A stretch of 64,000 nucleotides of DNA from Prostheceraeus crozeri (taxonomy: Eukaryota; Platyhelminthes; Polycladida; Euryleptidae): contig CAJQUW010001652.1 in the NCBI GenBank assembly GCA_907163375.1, positions 53,765-117,764 of the forward strand, in the 5' to 3' direction. Of this stretch, positions 36,601 to 50,900 are shown piece by piece. The position numbers were made by a program, and so were the translations under genes. Every line of letters begins with the position of its first letter. Position 1 is the first letter of the stretch. Under the pieces are notes generated by a model that did no database searches, was not told where the DNA came from, and saw nothing but the letters and a program-made list of their open reading frames with translations.

Positions 36601-37250
36601 TACCATAGCTATCGATTCCACTCCTCCACAGCTATTCAAATCCACAAAATCAGTCCACATTTCCATACTCAAATCCAAAAAAGCCAAAATATTCTGCGCT
36701 ACTGCACCGATTACCCAAAAAAGCCAAACTTAAGCTCACAACACCAGTGTCCATCCACACTATCAGTTTCACTACCATAGCTATCGATGGCACTCCTCCA
36801 CAGCTATTCAAATCCACAAAATCAGTCCACATTTCCATACTCAAATCCAAAAAGCCAAAATATTCTGCGCTACTGCACCGAATACACAAAAAGGCCAAAC
36901 TTAAGCTCACAACACCAGTCTCCATCCACACTATCAGTTTCACTACCATAGCTATCGATGCCACTCCTCCACAGCTATTCAAATCCACAAAATCAGTCCA
37001 CATTTCCATACTCAAATCCAAAAAAGCCAAAATATTCTGGGCTACTGCACCGATTACCCAAAAAGGCCAAACTTAAGCTCACAACACCAGTCTCCAACCA
37101 CACTATCAGTTTCACTACCATAGCTATCGATGCCACTCCTCCACAGCTATTGAAATCCACAAAATCAGTCCACATTTCCATACTTAAATCCAAAAAAGCC
37201 AAAATATTCTGCGCTACTGCACCGATTACCCAAAAAAGCCAAACTTAAGC
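33694..37250 (+). repeat. Eleven-monomer higher-order repeat (about 1,889 bp)
   Basis: Units with CGATTCCACTCC at 33694, 34381 and 34724 recur at 35583, 36270 and 36613. A segment starting at 34857 recurs at 36747 with the same order of GTGTCC, GATGGCAC, a 171-bp unit with AATCCAAAAAGCC, and a CTGGGCTACTG unit. All spacings are 1,889-1,890 bp, or 11 monomers less three bases. The CGATTCC marker appears confined to about 33.0-36.7 kb. Confidence 0.7.
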
Positions 37251-40200
37251 TCACAACACCAGTCTCCATCCACACTATCAGTTTCACTACCATCGCTATC
37301 GATGCCACTCCTCCACAGCTATTCAAATCCACAAAATCAGTCCACATTTCCATACTCAAATCCAAAAAAGCCAAAATATTCTGCGCTACTGCACCGATTA
37401 CCCAAAAAAGCCAAACTTAAGCTCACAACACCAGTCTCCATCCACACTATCAGTTTCAATACCATAGCTATCGATGCCACTCCTCCACAGCTATTCAAAT
37501 CCACAAAATCAGTCCACATTTCCATACTCAAATCCAAAAAAGCCAAAATATTCTGCGCTACTGCACCGATTACCCAAAAAAGCCAAACTTAAGCTCACAA
37601 CACCAGTGTCCATCCACACTATCAGTTTCACTACCATAGCTATCGATGGCACTCCTCCACAGCTATTCAAATCCACAAAATCAGTCCACATTTCCATACT
37701 TAAATCCAAGAAAGCCAAAATATTCTGCGCTACTGCACCGATTACCAAAAAAAGCCAAACTTAAGCTCACAACACCAGTCTCCATCCACACTATCAGTTT
37801 CACTACCATAGCTATCGATGCCACTCCTCCACAGCTATTCAAATCCACAAAATCAGTCCACATTTCCATACTTAAATCCAAAAAAGCCAAAATATTCTGC
37901 GCTACTGCACCGATTACCCAAAAAAGCCAAACTTAAGCTCACAACACCAGTCTCCATCCACACTATCAGTTTCACTAGCATAGCTATCGATGCCACTCCT
38001 CCACAGCTATTCAAATCCACAAAATCAGTCCACATTTCCATACTCAAATCCAAAAAATCCAAAATATTCTGCGCTACTGCACCGATTTCCCAAAAAAGCC
38101 AAACTTAAGCTCACAACACCAGTGTCCATCCACACTATCAGTTTCACTACCATAGCTATCGATGGCACTCCTCCACAGCTATTCAAATCCACAAAATCAG
38201 TCCACATTTCCATACTCAAATCCAAAAAGCCAAAATATTCTGCGCTACTGCACCGAATACACAAAAAGGCCAAACTTAAGCTCACAACACCAGTCTCCAT
38301 CCACACTATCAGTTTCACTACCATAGCTATCGATGCCACTCCTCCACAGCTATTCAAATCCACAAAATCAGTCCACATTTCCATACTCAAATCCAAAAAA
38401 GCCAAAATATTCTGCGCTACTGCACCGATTACCCAAAAAAGCCGAACTTAAGCTCACAACACCAGTCTCCATCCACACTATCAGTTTCACTACCATAGCT
38501 ATCGATGCCACTCCTCCACAGCTATTCAAATCCACAAATCAGTCCACATTTCCATACTCAAATCCAAAAAAGCCAAAATATTCTGCGCTACTGCACCGAT
38601 TACCCAAAAAAGCCAAACTTAAGCTCACAACACCAGTCTCCATCCACACTATCAGTTTCACTACCATAGCTATCGATGTCACTCCTCCACAGCTATTCAA
38701 ATCCACAAAATCAGTCCACATTTCCATACTCAAATCCAAAAAAGCCAAAATATTCTGCGCTACTGCACCGATTACCCAAAAAAGCCAAACTTAAGCTCAC
38801 AACACCAGTCTCCATCCACACTATCAGTTTCACTACCATAGCTATCGATGCCACTCCTCCACAGCTATTCAAATCCACAAAATCAGTCCACATTTCCATA
38901 CTCAAATCCAAAAATCCAAAATATTCTGCGCTACTGCACCGATTACCCAAAAAAGCCAAACTTAAGCTCACAACACCAGTGTCCATCCACACTATCAGTT
39001 TCACTACCATAGCTATCGATGGCACTCCTCCACAGCTATTCAAATCCACAAAATCAGTCCACATTTCCATACTCAAATCCAAAAAGCCAAAATATTCTGC
39101 GCTACTGCACCGATTACACAAAAAAGCCAAACTTAAGCTCACAACACCAGTCTCCATCCACACTATCAGTTTCACTACCATAGCTATCGATGCCACTCCT
39201 CCACAGCTATTCAAATCCACAAAATCAGTCCACATTTCCATACTCAAATCCAAAAAAGCCAAAATATTCTGCGCTACTGCACCGATTACCCAAAAAAGCC
39301 AAACTTAAGCTCACAACACCAGTGTCCATCCACACTATCAGTTTCACTAGCATAGCTATCGATGGCACTCCTCCACAGCTATTCAAATCCACAAAATCAG
39401 TCCACATTTCCATACTCAAATCCAAAAAAGCCAAAATATTCTGCGCTACTGCACCGAATACACAAAAAAGCCAAACTTAAGCTCACAACACCAGTCTCCA
39501 TCCACACTATCAGTTTCACTACCATAGCTATCGATGGCACTCCTCCACAGCTATTCAAATCCACAAAATCAGTCCACATTTCCATACTCAAATCCAAAAA
39601 AGCCAAAATATTCTGGGCTACTGCACCGATTACCCAAAAAGCCAAACTTAAGCTCACAACACCAGTCTCCATCCACACTATCAGTTTCACTACCAAAGCT
39701 ATCGATGCCACTCCTCCACAGCTATTCAAATCCACAAAATCAGTCCACATTTCCATACTTAAATCCAAGAAAGCCAAAATATTCTGCGCTACTGCACCGA
39801 TTACCCAAAAAAGCCGAACTTAAGCTCACAACACCAGTCTCCATCCACACTATCAGTTTCACTACCATAGCTATCGATGCCACTCCTCCACAGCTATTCA
39901 AATCCACAAAATCAGTCCACATTTCCATACTTAAATCCAAAAAAGCCAAAATATTCTGCGCTACTGCACCGATTACCCAAAAAGCCAAAATTAAGCTCAC
40001 AACACCAGTCTCCATCCACACTATCAGTTTCACTAGCATAGCTATCGATGCCACTCCTCCACAGCTATTCAAATCCACAAAATCAGTCCACATTTCCATA
40101 CTCAAATCCAAAAAATCCAAAATATTCTGCGCTACTGCACCGATTACCCAAAAAAGCCAAACTTAAGCTCACAACACCAGTGTCCATCCACACTATCAGT

Positions 40201-41999
40201 TTCACTAGCATAGCTATCGATGGCACTCCTCCACAGCTATTCAAATCCACAAAATCAGTCCACATTTCCATACTCAAATCCAAAAAGCCAAAATATTCTG
40301 CGCTACTGCACCGAATACACAAAAAGGCCAAACTTAAGCTCACAACACCAGTCTCCATCCACACTATCAGTTTCACTACCATAGCTATCGATGCCACTCC
40401 TCCACAGCTATTCAAATCCACAAAATCAGTCCACATTTCCATACTCAAATCCAAAAAGCCAAAATATTCTGCGCTACTGCACCGAATACACAAAAAAGCC
40501 GAACTTAAGCTCACAACACCAGTCTCCATCCACACTATCAGTTTCACTACCATAGCTATCGATGCCACTCCTCCACAGCTATTCAAATCCACAAAATCAG
40601 TCCACATTTCCTTATTAAATCAAAAAAAGCCAAAATATTCTGCGCTACTGCACCGATTACCCAAAAAAGCCAAACTTAAGCTCACAACACCAGTCTCCAT
40701 CCACACTATCAGTTTCACTACCATAGCTATCGATGCCACTCCTCCACAGCTATTCAAATCCACAAAATCAGTCCACATTTCCATACTCAAATCCAAAAAA
40801 GCCAAAATATTCTGCGCTACTGCACCGATTACCCAAAAAAGCCAAACTTAAGCTCACAACACCAGTCTCCATCCACACTATCAGTTTCAATACCATAGCT
40901 ATCGATGGCACTCCTCCACAGCTATTCAAATCCACAAAATCAGTCCACATTTCCATACTCAAATCCAAAAAAGCCAAAATATTCTGCGCTACTGCACCGA
41001 TTACCCAAAAAAGCCGAACTTAAGCTCACAACACCAGTCTCCATCCACACTATCAGTTTCACTACCAAAGCTATCGATGCCACTCCTCCACAGCTATTCA
41101 AATCCACAAAATCAGTCCACATTTCCATACTTAAATCCAAGAAAGCCAAAATATTCTGCGCTACTGCACCGATTACCCAAAAAAGCCAAACTTAAGCTCA
41201 CAACACCAGTCTCCATCCACACTATCAGTTTCACTACCATAGCTATCGATGGCACTCCTCCACAGCTATTCAAATCCACAAAATCAGTCCACATTTCCAT
41301 ACTTAAATCCAAAAAAGCCAAAATATTCTGCGCTACTGCACCGATTACCCAAAAAAGCCAAACTTAAGCTCACAACACCAGTCTCCATCCACACTATCAG
41401 TTTCACTACCATAGCTATCGATGCCACTCCTCCACAGCTATTCAAATCCACAAAATCAGTCCACATTTCCATACTCAAATCCAAAAAATCCAAAATATTC
41501 TGCGCTACTGCACCGATTACCCAAAAAGCCAAACTTAAGCTCACAACACCAGTGTCCATCCACACTATCAGTTTCACTACCATAGCTATCGATGGCACTC
41601 CTCCACAGCTATTCAAATCCACAAAATCAGTCCACATTTCCATACTCAAATCCAAAAAGCCTAAATATTCTGCGCTACTGCACCTAATACACAAAAAAGC
41701 CGAACTTAAGCTCACAACACCAGTCTCCATCCACACTATCAGTTTCACTACCATAGCTATCGATGCCACTCCTCCACAGCTATTCAAATCCACAAAATCA
41801 GTCCACATTTCCATACTCAAATCCAAAAAAGCCAAAATATTCTGCGCTACTGCACCGATTACCCAAAAAAGCCGAACTTAAGCTCACAACACCAGTCTCC
41901 ATCCACACTATCAGTTTCACTACCATAGCTATCGATGCCACTCCTCCACAGCTATTCAAATCCACAAAATCAGTCCACATTTCCATACTTAAATCCAAA

Positions 42000-44900
42000 A
42001 AAGCCAAAATATTCTGCGCTACTGCACCGATTACCCAAAAAAGCCAAACTTAAGCTCACAACACCAGTCTCCATCCACACTATCAGTTTCACTACCATAG
42101 CTATCGATGCCACTCCTCCACAGCTATTCAAATCCACAAAATCAGTCCACATTTCCATACTCAAATCCAAAAAAGCCAAAATATTCTGCGCTACTGCACC
42201 GATTACCCAAAAAAGCCAAACTTAAGCTCACAACACCAGTCTCCATCCACACTATCAGTTTCAATACCATAGCTATCGATGCCACTCCTCCACAGCTATT
42301 CAAATCCACAAAATCAGTCCACATTTCCATACTCAAATCCAAAAAAGCCAAAATATTCTGCGCTACTGCACCGATTACCCAAAAAAGCCGAACTTAAGCT
42401 CACAACACCAGTCTCCATCCACACTATCAGTTTCACTACCATAGCTATCGATGCCACTCCTCCACAGCTATTCAAATCCACAAAATCAGTCCACATTTCC
42501 ATACTCAAATCCAAAAAAGCCAAAATATTCTGCGCTACTGCACCGATTACCCAAAAAGCCAAACTTAAGCTCACAACACCAGTCTCCATCCACACTATCA
42601 GTTTCACTACCATAGCTATCGATGCCACTCCTCCACAGCTATTCAAATCCACAAAATCAGTCCACATTTCCATACTCAAATCCAAAAAAGCCAAAATATT
42701 CTGCGCTACTGCACCGATTACCCAAAAAAGCCAAACTTAAGCTCACAACACCAGTCTCCATCCACACTATCAGTTTCACTACCATAGCTATCGATGCCAC
42801 TCCTCCACAGCTATTCAAATCCACAAAATCAGTCCACATTTCCATACTAAATCCAAAAAAGCCAAAATATTCTGCGCTACTGCACCGATTACCCAAAAAA
42901 GCCAAACTTAAGCTCACAACACCAGTCTCCATCCACACTATCAGTTTCACTACCATAGCTATCGATGCCACTCCTCCACAGCTATTCAAATCCACAAAAT
43001 CAGTCCACATTTCCATACTCAAATCCAAAAAAGCCAAAATATTCTGCGCTACTGCACCGATTACCCAAAAAGCCAAACTTAAGCTCACAACACCAGTCTC
43101 CATCCACACTATCAGTTTCACTACCATAGCTATCGATGCCACTCCTCCACAGCTATTCAAATCCACAAAATCAGTCCACATTTCCATACTCAAATCCAAA
43201 AAAGCCAAAATATTCTGCGCTACTGCACCGATTACACAAAAAAGCCGAACTTAAGCTCACAACACCAGTCTCCATCCACACTATCAGTTTCACTACCATA
43301 GCTATCGATGCCACTCCTCCACAGCTATTCAAATCCACAAAATCAGTCCACATTTCCATACTCAAATCCAAAAAAGCCAAAATATTCTGCGCTACTGCAC
43401 CGATTACCCAAAAAAGCCAAACTTAAGCTCACAACACCAGTCTCCATCCACACTATCAGTTTCACTACCATAGCTATCGATGCCACTCCTCCACAGCTAT
43501 TCAAATCCACAAAATCAGTCCACATTTCCATACTCAAATCCAAAAAGCCAAAATATTCTGCGCTACTGCACCGATTACCCAAAAAAGCCAAACTTAAGCT
43601 CACAACACCAGTCTCCATCCACACTATCAGTTTCACTACCATAGCTATCGATGCCACTCCTCCACAGCTATTCAAATCCACAAAATCAGTCCACATTTCC
43701 ATACTCAAATCCAAAAAAGCCAAAATATTCTGCGCTACTGCACCGATTACCCAAAAAAGCCAAACTTAAGCTCACAACACCAGTCTCCATCCACACTATC
43801 AGTTTCACTACCATAGCTATCGATGCCACTCCTCCACAGCTATTCAAATCCACAAAATCAGTCCACATTTCCATACTCAAATCCAAAAAAGCCAAAATAT
43901 TCTGCGCTACTGCACCGATTACCCAAAAAAGGCAAACTCAAGCTCACAACACCAGTCTCCTTCCACACTATCAGTTTCACTACCATAGCTATCGATGCCA
44001 CTCCTCCACAGCTATTCAAATCCACAAAATCAGTCCACATTTCCATACTCAAATCCAAAAAAGCCAAAATATTCTGCGCTACTGCACCGATTACCCAAAA
44101 AAGCCAAACTTAAGCTCACAACACCAGTCTCCATCCACACTATCAGTTTCACTACCATAGCTATCGATGCCACTCCTCCACAGCTATTCAAATCCACAAA
44201 ATCAGTCCACATTTCCATACTCAAATCCAAAAAAGCCAAAATATTCTGCGCTACTGCACCGATTACCCAAAAAGCCAAACTTAAGCTCACAACACCAGTC
44301 TCCATCCACACTATCAGTTTCACTACCATAGCTATCGATGCCACTCCTCCACAGCTATTCAAATCCACAAAATCAGTCCACATTTCCATACTCAAATCCA
44401 AAAAAGCCAAAATATTCTGCGCTACTGCACCGATTACCCAAAAAAAGCCAAACTTAAGCTCACAACACCAGTCTCCATCCACACTATCAGTTTCACTACC
44501 ATAGCTATCGATGCCACTCCTCCACAGCTATTCAAATCCACAAAATCAGTCCACATTTCCATACTCAAATCCAAAAAAGCCAAAATATTCTGCGCTACTG
44601 CACCGATTACCCAAAAAAGCCAAACTTAAGCTCACAACACCAGTCTCCATCCACACTATCAGTTTCACTACCATAGCTATCGATGCCACTCCTCCACAGC
44701 TATTCAAATCCACAAAATCAGTCCACATTTCCATACTCAAATCCAAAAAAGCCAAAATATTCTGCGCTACTGCACCGATTACCCAAAAAAGCCGAACTTA
44801 AGCTCACAACACCAGTCTCCATCCACACTATCAGTTTCACTACCATAGCTATCGATGCCACTCCTCCACAGCTATTCAAATCCACAAAATCAGTCCACAT

Positions 44901-47900
44901 TTCCATACTCAAATCCAAAAAAGCCAAAATATTCTGCGCTACTGCACCGATTACACAAAAAAGCAAAACTTAAGCTCACAACACCAGTCTCCATCCACAC
45001 TATCAGTTTCACTACCATAGCTATCGATGCCACTCCTCCACAGCTATTCAAATCCACAAAATCAGTCCACATTTCCATACTCAAATCCAAAAAAGCCAAA
45101 ATATTCTGCGCTACTGCACCGATTACCCAAAAAAGCCAAACTTAAGCTCACAACACCAGTCTCCATCCACACTATCAGTTTCACTACCATAGCTATCGAT
45201 GCCACTCCTCCACAGCTATTCAAATCCACAAAATCAGTCCACATTTCCATACTCAAATCCAAAAAAGCCAAAATATTCTGCGCTACTGCACCGATTACCC
45301 AAAAAAGCCAAACTTAAGCTCACAACACCAGTCTCCATCCACACTATCAGTTTCACTACCATAGCTATCGATGCCACTCCTCCACAGCTATTCAAATCCA
45401 CAAAATCAGTCCACATTTCCATACTCAAATCCAAAAAGCCAAAATATTCTGCGCTACTGCACCGATTACACAAAAAAGCCAAACTTAAGCTCACAACACC
45501 AGTCTCCATCCACACTATCAGTTTCACTACCATAGCTATCGATGCCACTCCTCCACAGCTATTCAAATCCACAAAACAGTCCACATTTCCATACTCAAAT
45601 CCAAAAAAGCCAAAATATTCTGCGCTACTGCACCGATTACCCAAAAAAGCCAAACTTAAGCTCACAACACCAGTCTCCATCCACACTATCAGTTTCACTA
45701 TCATAGCTATCGATGCCACTCCTCCACAGCTATTCAAATCCACAAAATCAGTCCACATTTCCATACTCAAATCCAAAAAAGACAAAAATATTCTGCGCTA
45801 CTGCACCGATTACCCAAAAAATCCAAACTTAAGCTCACAACACCAGTCTCCATCCACACTATCAGTTTCACTACCATAGCTATCGATGCCACTCCTCCAC
45901 AGCTATTCAAATCCACAAAATCAGTCCACATTTCCATACTCAAATCCAAAAAAGCCAAAATATTCTGCGCTACTGCAACGATCATCCAAAAAAGCCAAAC
46001 TTAAGCTCACAACACCAGTCTCCATCCACACTATCAGTTTCACTACCATAGCTATCGATGCCACTCCTCCACAGCTATTCAAATCCACAAAATCAGTCCA
46101 CATTTCCATACTCAAATCCAAAAAAGCCAAAATATTCTGCGCTACTGCACCGATTACCCAAAAAAGCCGAACTTAAGCTCACAACACCAGTCTCCATCCA
46201 CACTATCAGTTTCACTACCATAGCTATCGATGCCACTCCTCCACAGCTATTCAAATCCACAAAATCAGTCCACATTTTCATACTCAAATCCAAAAAAGCC
46301 AAAATATTCTGCGCTACAGCACCGATTACCCAAAAAAGCCAAACTTAAGCTCACAACACCAGTCTCCATCCACACTATCAGTTTCACTACCATAGCTATC
46401 GATGCCACTCCTCCACAGCTATTCAAATCCACAAAATCAGTCCACATTTCCATACTCAAATCCAAAAAAGCCAAAATATTCTGCGCTACTGCACCGATTA
46501 CCAAAAAAAGCCAAACTTAAGCTCACAACACCAGTCTCCATCCACACTATCAGTTTCACTACCATAGCTATCGATGCCACTCCTCCACAGCTATTCAAAT
46601 CCACAAAATCAGTCCACATTTCCATACTCAAATCCAAAAAAGCCAAAATATTCTGCGCTACTGCACCGATTACCAAAAAAGCCGAACTTAAGCTCACAAC
46701 ACCAGTCTCCATCCACACTATCAGTTTCACTACCATAGCTATCGATGCCACTCCTCCACAGCTATTCAAATCCACAAAATCAGTCCACATTTCCATACTT
46801 AAATCCAAAAAAGCCAAAATATTCTGCGCTACTGCACCGATTACCCAAAAAAGCCAAACTTAAGCTCACAACACCAGTCTCCATCCACACTATCAGTTTC
46901 ACTACCATAGCTATCGATGCCACTCCTCCACAGCTATTCAAATCCACAAAATCAGTCCACATTTCCATACTCAAATCCAAAAAAGCCAAAATATTCTGCG
47001 CTACTGCACCGATTACCCAAAAAAGCCAAACTTAAGCTCACAACACCAGTCTCCATCCACACTATCAGTTTCACTACCATAGCTATCGATGCCACTCCTC
47101 CACAGCTATTCAAATCCACAAAATCAGTCCACATTTCCATACTCAAATCCAAAAAATCCAAAATATTCTGCGCTACTGCACCGATTACCAAAAAATGCCA
47201 AACTTAAGCTCACAACACCAGTCTCCATCCACACTATCAGTTTCACTACCATAGCTATCGATGCCACTCCTCCACAGCTATTCAAATCCACAAAATCAGT
47301 CCACATTTCCATACTCAAATCCAAAAAGCCAAAATATTCTGCGCTACTGCACCGATTACACAAAAAAGCCAAACTTTAGCTCACAACACCAGTCTCCATC
47401 CACACTATCAGTTTCACTACCATAGCTATCGATGCCACTCCTCCACAGCTATTCAAATCCACAAAATCAGTCCACATTTCCATACTCAAATCCAAAAAAG
47501 CCAAAATATTCTGCGCTACTGCACCGATTACCCAAAAAAAGCCAAACTTAAGCTCACAACACCAGTCTCCATCCACACTATCAGTTTCACTACCATAGCT
47601 ATCGATGCCACTCCTCCACAGCTATTCAAATCCACAAAATCAGTCCACATTTCCATACTCAAATCCAAAAAAGCCAAAATATTCTGCGCTACTGCACCGA
47701 TTACCCAAAAAAGCCAAACTTAAGCTCACAACACCAGTCTCCATCCACACTATCAGTTTCACTACCATAGCTATCGATGCCACTCCTCCACAGCTATTCA
47801 AATCCACAAAATCAGTCCACATTTCCATACTCAAATCCAAAAAAGCCAAAATATTCTGCGCTACTGCACCGATTACACAAAAAAGCCAAACTTAAGCTCA

Positions 47901-50900
47901 CAACACCAGTCTCCATCCACACTATCAGTTTCACTATCATAGCTATCGATGCCACTCCTCCACAGCTATTCAAATCCACAAAATCAGTCCACATTTCCAT
48001 ACTCAAATCCAAAAAAGCCAAAATATTCTGCGCTACTGCACCGAATACACAAAAAAGCCAAACTTAAGCTCACAACACCAGTCTCCATCCACACTATCAG
48101 TTTCACTACCATAGCTATCGATGCCACTCCTCCACAGCTATTCAAATCCACAAAATCAGTCCACATTTCCATACTCAAATCCAAAAAAAGGCAAAATATT
48201 CTGCGCTACTGCACCGATTACCCAAAAAAGCCAAACTTAAGCTCACAACACCAGTCTCCATCCACACTATCAGTTTCACTACCATAGCTATCGATGCCAC
48301 TCCTCCACAGCTATTCAAATCCACAAAATCAGTCCACATTTCCATACTCAAATCCAAAAAAGCCAAAATATTCTGCGCTACTGCACCGATTACACAAAAA
48401 AGCCAAACTTAAGCTCACAACACCAGTCTCCATCCACACTATCAGTTTCACTACCATAGCTATCGATGCCACTCCTCCACAGCTATTCAAATCCACAAAA
48501 TCAGTCCACATTTCCATACTCAAATCCAAAAAAGCCAAAATATTCTGCGCTACTGCACCGATTACCCAAAAAAGCCAAACTTAAGCTCACAACACCAGTC
48601 TCCATCCACACTATCAGTTTCACTACCATAGCTATCGATGCCACTCCTCCACAGCTATTCAAATCCACAAAATCAGTCCACATTTCCATACTCAAATCCA
48701 AAAAAGCCAAAATATTCTGCGCTACTGCACCGATTACCCAAAAAAGCCAAACTTAAGCTCACAACACCAGTCTCCATCCACACTATCAGTTTCACTACCA
48801 TAGCTATCGATGCCACTCCTCCACAGCTATTCAAATCCACAAAATCAGTCCACATTTCCATACTCAAATCCAAAAAAGCCAAAATATTCTGCGCTACTGC
48901 ACCGATTACCCAAAAAAGCCAAACTTAAGCTCACAACACCAGTCTCCATCCACACTATCAGTTTCACTACCATAGCTATCGATGCCACTCCTCCACAGCT
49001 ATTCAAATCCACAAAATCAGTCCACATTCCATACTCAAATCCAAAAAAGCCAAAATATTCTGCGCTACTGCACCGATTACCCAAAAAAGCCAAACTTAAG
49101 CTCACAACACCAGTCTCCATCCACACTATCAGTTTCACTACCATAGCTATCGATGCCACTCCTCCACAGCTATTCAAATCCACAAAATCAGTCCACATTT
49201 CCATACTCAAATCCAAAAAAGCCAAAATATTCTGCGCTACTGCACCGATTACACAAAAAAGCCAAACTTAAGCTCACAACACCAGTCTCCATCCACACTA
49301 TCAGTTTCACTACCATAGCTATCGATGCCACTCCTCCACAGCTATTCAAATCCACAAAATCAGTCCACATTTCTATACTCAAATCCAAAAAAGCCAAAAT
49401 ATTCTGCGCTACTGCACCGATTACCCAAAAAAGCCAAACTTAAGCTCACAACACCAGTCTCCATCCACACTACCATAGCTATCGATGCCACTCCTCCACA
49501 GCTATTCAAATCCACAAAATCAGTCCACATTTCCATACTCAAATCCAAAAAAGCCAAAATATTCTGCGCTACTGCACCGATTACCCAAAAAGGCCAAACT
49601 TAAGCTCACAACACCAGTCTCCATCCACACTATCAGTTTCACTACCATAGCTATCGATGCCACTCCTCCACAGCTATTCAAATCCACAAAATCAGTCCAC
49701 ATTTCCATACTCAAATCCAAAAAAGCCAAAATATTCTGCGCTACTGCACCGATTGCCCAAAAAAGCCAAACTTAAGCTCACAACACCAGTCTCCATCCAC
49801 ACTATCAGTTTCACTACCATAGCTATCGATGCCACTCCTCCACAGCTATTCAAATCCACAAAACAGTCCACATTTCCATACTCAAATCCAAAAAAGCCAA
49901 AATATTCTGCGCTACTGCACCGATTGCCCAAAAAAGCCAAACTTAAGCTCACAACACCAGTCTACATCCACACTATCAGTTTCACTACCATAGCTATCGA
50001 TGCCACTCCTCCACAGCTATTCAAATCCACAAAATCAGTCCACATTTCCATACTCAAATCCAAAAAAGCCAAAATATTCTGCGCTACTGCACCGATTACC
50101 CAAAAAAGCCAAACTTAAGCTCACAACACCAGTCTCCATCCACACTATCAGTTTCACTACCATAGCTATCGATGCCACTCCTCCACAGCTATTCAAATCC
50201 ACAAAATCAGTCCACATTTCCATACTCAAATCCAAAAAAGCCAAAATATTCTGCGCTACTGCACCGATTACCCAAAAAAGCCAAACTTAAGCTCACAACA
50301 CCAGTCTCCATCCACACTATCAGTTTCACTACCATAGCTATCGATGCCACTCCTCCACAGCTATTCAAATCCACAAAATCAGCCCACATTTCCATACTCA
50401 AATCCAAAAAAGCCAAAATATTCTGCGCTACTGCACCGATTACCCAAAAAAGCCAAACTTAAGCTCACAACACCAGTCTCCATCCACACTATCAGTTTCA
50501 CTACCATAGCTATCGATGCCACTCCTCCACAGCTATTCAAATCCACAAAATCAGTCCACATTTCTATACTCAAATCCAAAAAAGCCAAAATATTCTGCGC
50601 TACTGCACCGATTACACAAAAAAGCCAAACTTAAGCTCACAACACCAGTCTCCATCCACACTATCAGTTTCACTACCATAGCTATCGATGCCACTCCTCC
50701 ACAGCTATTCAAATCCACAAAATCAGTCCACATTTCCATACTCAAATCCAAAAAAGCCAAAATATTCTGCGCTACTGCACCGATTACCCAAAAAAGCCAA
50801 AACTAAGCTCACAACACCAGTCTCCATCCACACTATCAGTTTCACTACCATAGCTATCGATGCCACTCCTCCACAGCTATTCAAATCCACAAAATCAGTC

